From Paenibacillus sp. GM2 (lineage in GTDB: Bacteria > Bacillota > Bacilli > Paenibacillales > Paenibacillaceae): a DNA stretch of 64,000 nucleotides. The translations under genes were made by a program, and so were the position numbers. The number at the start of each line of letters is the position of its first letter. The stretch's first letter is position 1. The stretch is from the NCBI RefSeq assembly GCF_900069005.2, contig NZ_LN831279.1:2326930-2390929 (forward strand), given 5' to 3'. Of the stretch, positions 58,879 through 64,000 are shown piece by piece. The notes under the pieces are model-generated. The model was not told the DNA's origin. It saw only the letters and a program-made list of their open reading frames with translations, and searched no databases.

Positions 58879-59550
58879 TTATAGAGGTCCGGAGATCCCT
58901 TGTCTGCGGATCATGATAAAATGCCCTACCAATAGTAGCAGCAGTACAGCCGGAAGGAAGAAGACATGGATCGCGAAGAAGCGGGTCAGCGTCTCGGCGC
59001 CGACAATGGTTCCGCCCTGCAGCAATTCCTTAATGACCGGCCCCAGCACCGGAACTGAATTGGCGATTTCCAGCGTAACCTTGGTTGCGAAATAAGACTT
59101 GTTATCCCATGGCAGCAAATAACCAGTCAAACCGAGGCCGATCATTACGAAGAAGATCAGCATCCCGACAACCCAGTTCATTTCCCGTGGCGCTTTGTAA
59201 GAGCCGGTGAAGAATACCCGCAGCGTATGCAGGAACATCATCACGATAACAAGGCTTGCTCCCCAGTGGTGCATCCCGCGAACGATTTGTCCAAAGGCAA
59301 CCTGGGTCTGCAAATATTCAACGCTGGCATAAGCGTTTTTAATATCTGGTACATAATACATTGTCAGGAACATCCCTGATAAAATCTGGATTACAGTAAT
59401 AAAAAACGTCAGTCCGCCGAAGCAATACACAAAGGCAGAGAAATGATGCGCCGGGTTAACATGCTCTGGTACCTCGTGGTCAGCAACATCTCTCCAAATC
59501 GGCGTGATATCGAGACGTTCGTCAATCCAGTTATATACATTCTTAAACAT
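58879..59550 (-). CDS. qcrB: Menaquinol:cytochrome c reductase cytochrome b6 subunit
   Basis: 223 residues, four membrane helices. Heme-ligand His pairs in ALH-like positions: PAHHFSAFVYCFGGLTFFIT and GMHHWGASLVIVMMFLHTLR, then FFAIHVFFLPAVLLLLLVGH. Also the quinone-site NWVVGMLIFFVMIGLGLTGY. Carries electrons from menaquinol to the Rieske protein and across the membrane. 16 bp after qcrA. Confidence 0.96.
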   Translation of the reverse strand: MFKNVYNWIDERLDITPIWRDVADHEVPEHVNPAHHFSAFVYCFGGLTFFITVIQILSGMFLTMYYVPDIKNAYASVEYLQTQVAFGQIVRGMHHWGASLVIVMMFLHTLRVFFTGSYKAPREMNWVVGMLIFFVMIGLGLTGYLLPWDNKSYFATKVTLEIANSVPVLGPVIKELLQGGTIVGAETLTRFFAIHVFFLPAVLLLLLVGHFIMIRRQGISGPL

Positions 59551-59566
59551 CCGAATCTACGCCTCC

Positions 59567-60109
59567 TTACTTCACTCTTGTATTGGCGACAATGTCGCCG
59601 AGATAAACCCAATCATCCTTCAACATAACCTTGTACTCATCCAGCGGTTTCGGCGCAACAGCAAGCTGTTTGCCATCCTTCGTATAATGCGCCCCATGAC
59701 AAGGACAGTGATATTCGTCAGGAAAGCTTTTGTCACTGTTCCATCCGACCGTACATCCCAGATGCTTACAAATCGGTGAAAGCGCATAAATTTTGCCGCT
59801 CTCGTCTTTACGAATCCATGCCGTGAGCGAGGCAATGCTGGAATACCAACCATCCTGCTGTGGAAGTTCAAAATTGAACTCCTGCGGCTCATTCGTTATT
59901 TTGCTGGCTTCGACCACTTTAATGAAAGCGCCCTCGCCCTTTTTATGCAAAATCGGATCTACGGCAAAACGAACCATCGGAAGCGTCACTCCGCCCACCA
60001 TAAATGCGGTAGCGCCTCCCAATGTGTATGTAAGAAACTGCCGCCTGGACATTTCCTTACGGATGGGCGGTTTATGTGACGATTCATGCTCGTCATGCTG
60101 ATTGCTCAT
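59567..60109 (-). CDS. qcrA: Menaquinol:cytochrome c reductase Rieske iron-sulfur subunit
   Basis: 180 residues. N-terminal twin-arginine signal/anchor (EMSRRQFLTYTLGGATAFMV), Rieske domain with CKHLGCTVGW and CPCHGAHYTKDG (two Cys-His pairs for the [2Fe-2S] cluster). ATG 60109 follows AAGGGGGTTG; the upstream open frame is not used. First gene of the qcrABC operon, next to ypiF as in B. subtilis. Confidence 0.96.
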   Translation of the reverse strand: MSNQHDEHESSHKPPIRKEMSRRQFLTYTLGGATAFMVGGVTLPMVRFAVDPILHKKGEGAFIKVVEASKITNEPQEFNFELPQQDGWYSSIASLTAWIRKDESGKIYALSPICKHLGCTVGWNSDKSFPDEYHCPCHGAHYTKDGKQLAVAPKPLDEYKVMLKDDWVYLGDIVANTRVK

Positions 60110-60296
60110 AATGTCTTCAACCCCCTTTTTTCGCCAATTGATCTTTAACGATCTTCCCTTTTCAATGACAATAATCACATGAATATGTAAGTCAGTTTAA
60201 TAATATATTAGCGTTTTGAGAGCGTCAAGAATTTGACACATATTTTCCAAGGATAAACAGTAGGTTTGTCATTAAAGTGTCGATAATTTGTCACAA

Positions 60297-60728
60297 TTAA
60301 TTCAGTCCTGAATTTTGCCAAATCGCTTGAACAGCTAGTCTGATTTGCTCTGCTCCCTCGGGCGTCTTATAGTCTGGAAAAGCCTGTGACGTCACGATCA
60401 GATCCGCATCAGCCAAAGCTTCTGACGTCCACGCCGCATCGGCCGATATCACAATGGCATATTTAAATCCCGATAATTTGGTATTGCGACATACATTGTT
60501 GATAAGCTCCGTAATCTGTGCATCCCCATATTGAAAAGCTGGATATGTAACGACCCTGCCTTTGAACGGAATCTCGATGCAATCCATAATATCCCGCAGC
60601 CGTTCCAATTTGCCGGTCACTTCGTATGGCTGCTCCGTTCCTGAAAGAGCGGTAACCGGAATTAAGCAGGTATCGAGGTAAGGACGCAATTCCTCCCAGG
60701 CTGATAACTCAATTTCACTAAATTTCAT
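60297..60728 (-). CDS. ypiF: YpiF-like DUF2487 protein
   Basis: 143 residues, soluble. Resembles DUF2487/YpiF: MKFSEIELSAWEELRPYLDT, CLIPVTALSGTEQPYEVTGK, RVVTYPAFQYGDAQITELIN, LIVTSQAFPDYKTPEGAEQI. Function unknown. In B. subtilis it directly precedes qcrA; here 187 bp separate them. Confidence 0.8.
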   Translation of the reverse strand: MKFSEIELSAWEELRPYLDTCLIPVTALSGTEQPYEVTGKLERLRDIMDCIEIPFKGRVVTYPAFQYGDAQITELINNVCRNTKLSGFKYAIVISADAAWTSEALADADLIVTSQAFPDYKTPEGAEQIRLAVQAIWQNSGLN

Positions 60729-60826
60729 GCTCTATTCCTCCCCTAGTATCACTCCTATTATAGTCACAGAGATGTCACATTTAAAAGGTGGATTTTCCTA
60801 ATCATCAAGATCGGACGAGCATTCCC

Positions 60827-60851
60827 TCCTCCTTATCCAAGCGGATAGGAG
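60827..60851. repeat. Small hairpin after the flavodoxin gene
   Basis: CCTCCTTATCC and GGATAGGAGG pair over a 4-nt loop AAGC, with one bulge. No T-run, so a terminator role for the flavodoxin operon is uncertain. Confidence 0.45.
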
Positions 60852-60890
60852 GCTACCCATTAGTTGAGTATTCACATTATTAATTTTCTT

Positions 60891-61415
60891 TTACGCAATT
60901 CCCTGAATATAGGCAATTATTGGTCTTATCGATTCTCTATTTATATAATCCACCTGTTTACCATAGGTATCCTTAATCACCTTTTCAACTTCATTCATTT
61001 CTGACTCAGCTTTCTTTTCTACTGCCTTATTTAGCATTTTCATTAAGTTGCGGTGCAGAAAGCCTAGCTTGCCATAGTCAATTGCACCTCGCAAGTGAAA
61101 TACCTTTTGTGGCTGAATATTTTGATTAGGAAAGGCTCTATGCATAATATCCGTGTAGTCCATCGTTTCTGGATTCGTCAGACCAACAGTAAATACAATT
61201 AGGTGCTTACATGCATTCTTAGATACCAAATCAGACCCACTGATACTGCTGGCATATATTCCACCACTGTACATGATGATGTCATAATCTATTAGCATAT
61301 TAGCTTTAGCGGAATCCCTCTCAATCAAGTCTGCACCTAATTCTTCAGAAATCCACTCAGCATATTTCTTAGTTGCCCCATAAGTAGATTTGTAGATCAC
61401 AGCTATTTTACTCAT
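60891..61415 (-). CDS. Flavodoxin-domain protein
   Basis: 174 residues. FMN-binding start IAVIYKSTYGATKKYAEWIS (phosphate-binding TYGATKK), MYSGGIYASSISGSDLVSKN, KHLIVFTVGLTNPETMDYTD and a C-terminal helical extension (FLHRNLMKMLNKAVEKKAES). Resembles flavodoxin-fold proteins of the Flavodoxin_5/HemG type. Last gene of the TetR-membrane protein-flavodoxin operon, 8 bp after the membrane gene. Codons are rich in A/T compared with the flanks. Role unknown; electron transfer is inferred. Confidence 0.85.
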   Translation of the reverse strand: MSKIAVIYKSTYGATKKYAEWISEELGADLIERDSAKANMLIDYDIIMYSGGIYASSISGSDLVSKNACKHLIVFTVGLTNPETMDYTDIMHRAFPNQNIQPQKVFHLRGAIDYGKLGFLHRNLMKMLNKAVEKKAESEMNEVEKVIKDTYGKQVDYINRESIRPIIAYIQGIA

Positions 61416-61423
61416 ACGTTACC

Positions 61424-62278
61424 TCATTTCTTCAGATTCTTTTGAATCAAATAAAAATTAAATCCTACCACTAACGTATATAACGGAAATATAACCATTT
61501 CTACGATAGACACCTCAACACCATTCAGACACATAAATAAAATCATTGCATCAAGTGCTATTAGCAAGGTCAAAATCTTCATAGTCATGATGGGCATAAG
61601 AAGATAGCCCCATGGCTGTTTCTTCATAAGCATTACCGCACTGAATACGATTACTGGCAAGACAATTCCTAAATCCATCGCTTGGATCGGCAAAGTCGTA
61701 TAGTGTTCTAAGTAAATGCTTAGGCTCTTCGGAGTAAGACGAGAGAGCCAATTAAATGCAATTAAACAAGCAAATACTACATTTGAAATACCTAGATACT
61801 TAATTGGTAATTTTTCGCTAAATTTATCTTTCAATTTTGGTAGCTCAAAAGAAGTCATACAAGCGATAAAAGCAAAAAATGATAAACCCGTTATAACAAC
61901 GTACAAGATGAAAAATGGGTTATAAGAACCAGCAAAACTGTAAATCACATAAGTATATAGAAAATATGCCAAAGTTCCTGTTAGATAGAATCTGCCTAGA
62001 AAACTATTCTTTCTGCTTAAATACAAAGAATAAACAAGAAACGGCACACCTAGGAAAAGAGTAACCAAATCCTGACCTTTTGCTTGAACTGCCATGGATA
62101 GCGAATCGTTGTGATAAATGCCACGTCCATACAGCTTAACAATCTGCCCCCCGACAGTTTCTACTTGCTCACCTATATTTATAGGGTGATTATAAAACAG
62201 GCTGATTGCAGAAATTATTGCTGCCAATATTGCTATTGCGATGGATAGATAGTCGACTTTTTTGTTATAGGTTTTCAT
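61424..62278 (-). CDS. Polytopic membrane protein of unknown function
   Basis: 284 residues, about eight membrane helices: LSIAIAILAAIISAISLFYN, DLVTLFLGVPFLVYSLYLSR, YLTGTLAYFLYTYVIYSFAG, NPFFILYVVITGLSFFAFIA, IKYLGISNVVFACLIAFNWL, MDLGIVLPVIVFSAVMLMKK, ILTLLIALDAMILFMCLNGV, IVEMVIFPLYTLVVGFNFYL. The extracytoplasmic loop after helix 1 (NHPINIGEQVETVGGQIVKL) is the only sizeable one. I do not recognise a family. Coupled in position with the TetR gene upstream and flavodoxin downstream. Confidence 0.78.
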   Translation of the reverse strand: MKTYNKKVDYLSIAIAILAAIISAISLFYNHPINIGEQVETVGGQIVKLYGRGIYHNDSLSMAVQAKGQDLVTLFLGVPFLVYSLYLSRKNSFLGRFYLTGTLAYFLYTYVIYSFAGSYNPFFILYVVITGLSFFAFIACMTSFELPKLKDKFSEKLPIKYLGISNVVFACLIAFNWLSRLTPKSLSIYLEHYTTLPIQAMDLGIVLPVIVFSAVMLMKKQPWGYLLMPIMTMKILTLLIALDAMILFMCLNGVEVSIVEMVIFPLYTLVVGFNFYLIQKNLKK

Positions 62279-62285
62279 ACTATTC

Positions 62286-62891
62286 TCACCTTAAATTTCC
62301 CATAAAATAATCTATGTGCTTTTCCACCATTTCTTTGGCAGCCGCTTTATTTTCCATACTGTCCGATATTCCCATCATCATGTAAATTGGTGCAAAATAC
62401 TCCAGTGCAAGAATTTCAGGATCCTTATCACTATTTTTTGTATTTAATACAGATTCACCTATTAAATCTTTGGCATAACCGATAACTCCACCAGTTAGGT
62501 ATTGATTTAGCAAACTTGCCATTTTAGGATTACGGTACTGCTCTAATGTCAGCATTTTGCGAAAGTTTGAGGCGAACTCATCTTCAGTCCAGTATTTAAA
62601 CATTTTAATGCTAAATGCTTTGATATCTCCGAATGCCACATTACGATAATCGTATTCTGCATCTTCAAAAGTACCAACTGGAACATCAAATTCTTTTGCT
62701 TTCTGGGCATCCATTTTTTCCATACGTTGAATGATACTATCAAAAATATTATGCTTATTTTCATAATGCTTATATAATGCACCTTTTGTAATTCCGAGTT
62801 CTTCAGCAATATTTCTTACAGATACACCCTCGTAACCGTCACGAGCAAATAGCTTTAACGAAACTTGTAATATCTTTTCTTTTGTATCCAT
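62286..62891 (-). CDS. TetR-family regulator
   Basis: 201 residues from ATG 62891. N-terminal helix-turn-helix about 8-55 (ILQVSLKLFARDGYEGVSVR, NIAEELGITKGALYKHYENK). C-terminal ligand domain has aromatic and acidic residues (FKYWTEDEFASNFRKMLTLE, LNQYLTGGVIGYAKDLIGES). Start behind GGAGGCG. The promoter at 62931-62959 carries two facing operator halves, a strong sign of self-repression. Likely controls the two genes behind it. The inducer is not known. Confidence 0.92.
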   Translation of the reverse strand: MDTKEKILQVSLKLFARDGYEGVSVRNIAEELGITKGALYKHYENKHNIFDSIIQRMEKMDAQKAKEFDVPVGTFEDAEYDYRNVAFGDIKAFSIKMFKYWTEDEFASNFRKMLTLEQYRNPKMASLLNQYLTGGVIGYAKDLIGESVLNTKNSDKDPEILALEYFAPIYMMMGISDSMENKAAAKEMVEKHIDYFMGNLR

Positions 62892-62908
62892 ATATGTGGA
62901 CGCCTCCA

Positions 62909-62953
62909 AGTAAACGATAGTTTACTAAATATTATAGTGAACTATCGTTTACT
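62909..62953 (-). promoter_or_regulatory. Double operator of the TetR gene
   Basis: AGTAAACGATAGTTTACT (62909-62926) and AGTGAACTATCGTTTACT (62936-62953) are inverse complements with one mismatch, and each is itself a near-palindrome. They cover the start site and the spacer of the promoter, so repressor binding would block it. Confidence 0.85.
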
Positions 62954-62959
62954 CGTCAA
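62931..62959 (-). promoter_or_regulatory. Sigma-A promoter of the TetR operon
   Basis: -35 TTGACG (62954-62959, complement), 17-nt spacer, -10 TATAAT (62931-62936, complement); transcription should start near 62924, about 33 bp before the ATG. Confidence 0.85.
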
Positions 62960-63023
62960 ATAGTTTTACAAACAAAGCAACAAACCTACGAACCACCTAT
63001 TGTTATCGAATTACTTTTTTCTC

Positions 63024-63050
63024 AAAAAAAGAAATGCCGGTGGCATTTCT
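63024..63050 (-). terminator. Terminator of the IDEAL-domain gene
   Basis: AGAAATGCC (63030-63038) pairs with GGCATTTCT (63042-63050), 3-nt loop, followed by TTTTTT on the minus strand; it starts 2 bp after the stop. Confidence 0.9.
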
Positions 63051-63051
63051 T

Positions 63052-63234
63052 TTAATGTTTCAATGTCTTCAGTTCATCCGTAAGAAGTCGGAAGGCCACC
63101 TCATCGCCTTTGGCCAGGGCAGAATCAATTTCGCTATATATTTGCTCCGACCGGCGCTTGCGCAGCGCTTCATCCCAGACCATCTCTGCCGCTAAACTGA
63201 GCATCGCTTCATAAGTAACCTTCATTTGATCCAT
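63052..63234 (-). CDS. Small IDEAL-domain protein
   Basis: 60 residues. Mostly the IDEAL module: MKVTYEAMLSLAAEMVWDEA, SEQIYSEIDSALAKGDEVAF, LLTDELKTLKH. In B. subtilis YpiB the same module forms the C-terminus of a protein of about 180 residues with an N-terminal UPF0302 part; here only the module is present. ATG 63234 after TTGGAGGTGCATCCT. In line with ypiF/qcr except for the inserted TetR operon. Possibly a paralogue rather than a broken ypiB. Confidence 0.85.
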   Translation of the reverse strand: MDQMKVTYEAMLSLAAEMVWDEALRKRRSEQIYSEIDSALAKGDEVAFRLLTDELKTLKH

Positions 63235-63256
63235 AGGATGCACCTCCAATACATTG

Positions 63257-63763
63257 TCATGAGATCCTATATTCTTTGCCTTTCACTACATAACTTTCCA
63301 TCGTCCGTTTCATCCTAAGCAAATCATCTTCTGTTAATTCACGTACGACTCTTGCAGGAGTGCCTAGAGAAAGAGTATAGGGTGGAATTTTGGTATTCTC
63401 TGTTACTAAAGATCCTGCTCCTACTAAAGCATATTCACCGATGTCAGCACCGTTTAAGACGATTGCCCCCATCCCGATTAATGTACCTTGGCCTATCGTT
63501 GCGCCATGAATAATCGCACCATGGCCTACAGATACCTCGCTCCGAACAATAAGCGGCTGATCGGTATTCACATGCCCGATCACACCATCCTGAATATTAC
63601 AGCGATCACCGATCATAATTGGCGCCAGATCTCCGCGAAGCACCGCGTTGTACCATATTGTTGAATCCTTGCCTAACGTTACATCACCGACGACCTTCGC
63701 TCCCTCGGCCACAAATACCGATGAATCCAGATTTGGCCTTCTTCCCAGGTATTCAATCAGCAC
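63257..63763 (-). CDS. Gamma-carbonic-anhydrase-family protein
   Basis: 168 residues. Left-handed beta-helix made of hexapeptide repeats (VFVAEGAKVVGDVTLGKDST, IMIGDRCNIQDGVIGHV, VSVGHGAIIHGATIGQGTLI, GMGAIVLNGADIGEYALVGA), with three His (IGHV, VGHG, IIHG) in the metal-binding positions, and a C-terminal helix (LTEDDLLRMKRTMESYV). Related to YrdA, PaaY and archaeal Cam; whether it hydrates carbon dioxide is not certain. Upstream of the IDEAL gene. Confidence 0.9.
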   Translation of the reverse strand: MLIEYLGRRPNLDSSVFVAEGAKVVGDVTLGKDSTIWYNAVLRGDLAPIMIGDRCNIQDGVIGHVNTDQPLIVRSEVSVGHGAIIHGATIGQGTLIGMGAIVLNGADIGEYALVGAGSLVTENTKIPPYTLSLGTPARVVRELTEDDLLRMKRTMESYVVKGKEYRIS

Positions 63764-63845
63764 TACGAATCACTCTCCCGCCGTTTAGTTGGGAGTGATT
63801 GTAGCAATTAGGTACATTATTGTCAACGACTTAAGTATTATCTTG

Positions 63846-64000
63846 CTAGTCCTTATGCAGCTGCTTAGTTGCCATCTTGCCAAATCCAGTGGTTTGAACA
63901 TACCGTTCTCCAACTTCGCTCTCTCCAATACGGATCATGCCCAGATGAAGCATCATGCGCAAAATCCGCTCTTCGAATATCGATTCAGGAGTGTCATAGA
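63846..64000 (-). CDS. 3' end of an unidentified gene
   Basis: The frame is open from the window edge to TAG at 63846-63848, encoding 51 residues that end EERILRMMLHLGMIRIGE, SEVGERYVQTTGFGKMATKQ and LHKD. The stretch has the look of a winged-helix tail (MIRIGESEVGERYVQTT). In B. subtilis ypiA lies in this direction, but I cannot match it from this fragment. Confidence 0.55.
   Translation of the reverse strand, partial: YDTPESIFEERILRMMLHLGMIRIGESEVGERYVQTTGFGKMATKQLHKD

Overview
The window looks like a chromosomal segment of a mid-GC, endospore-forming member of the Bacillales, most probably Paenibacillus. Three things point there. First, from about 32.6 kb to the right edge the gene order is largely that of the Bacillus subtilis ypiB-qcr-ypj-dapB-bsh-cca-birA-pan-dinG-ypmB-asnS-dnaD block, all read on the minus strand. 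Second, the window carries bacillithiol genes (bshA, bshB1), YpjB, GerM-type and IDEAL proteins and a menaquinol:cytochrome c reductase with the Bacillus-type split. Third, the intergenic repeats resemble those I associate with Paenibacillus genomes. I found no rRNA, tRNA, CRISPR array, prophage or insertion-sequence transposase.

Layout. 0-4.3 kb: two paralogous N-acetylmuramoyl-L-alanine amidases flanking a GerMN lipoprotein, next to a cluster of short inverted-repeat elements. 4.5-6.7 kb: leuCD. 6.9-7.6 kb: a degenerate array of ~50-bp units. 7.6-11.2 kb: lepB, a LysR regulator, a nitrilase-family amidase and a cupin protein with a Pro/Gln-rich tail. 11.7-15.7 kb: a T-box leader followed by proBA, then proC, giving a complete proline pathway from glutamate. 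16-16.7 kb: mtnB alone. 16.9-21 kb: gldA-dhaKL (glycerol to dihydroxyacetone phosphate) divergent from a PocR/AraC-type regulator. 21-22.4 kb: three small stand-alone domain proteins. 22.6-28.8 kb: bceRS-bceAB-like antimicrobial peptide sensing and detoxification followed by dedA and uppP, so undecaprenyl-phosphate handling is clustered. 28.9-31.1 kb: an ECF sigma factor, a membrane anti-sigma candidate and a three-repeat membrane protein. 31.7-32.5 kb: a secreted AA10 chitin-active monooxygenase with a strong cre match upstream.

32.6-60.7 kb is the conserved housekeeping block: dnaD, asnS, ackA-hbd, a short FtsH-like protease, ypmB, an MtaD-like deaminase, rex, dinG, panBCD with a long attenuator-type leader, birA, cca, bshA, bshB1, mgsA, dapB, a TPR protein, a MazG-type pyrophosphohydrolase, ypjC/B/A, qcrABC and ypiF. 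Differences from B. subtilis include absence of aspB, presence of ackA-hbd and the FtsH-like gene, and an AT-rich TetR/membrane-protein/flavodoxin operon (60.9-62.9 kb) inserted between ypiF and a lone IDEAL-domain gene. The right end holds a gamma-carbonic-anhydrase-like protein and the 3' end of one unidentified gene.

The most unusual material is non-coding: (a) a dispersed family with GTTCAAAAAGTC terminal inverted repeats (near 0.1, 0.3, 50.4, 54.7 and 56.7-57.2 kb), (b) the 50-bp array with a higher-order duplication, (c) a nested inverted-repeat element before proC that shares the array's core, and (d) a perfect 30-bp hairpin between mtnB and dhaKL. No wholly new protein system could be proven. 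The best protein candidates are the TetR operon with its unusually clear double operator, and the ECF module. All functions are inferred from sequence motifs recognised by eye; no database search was run.
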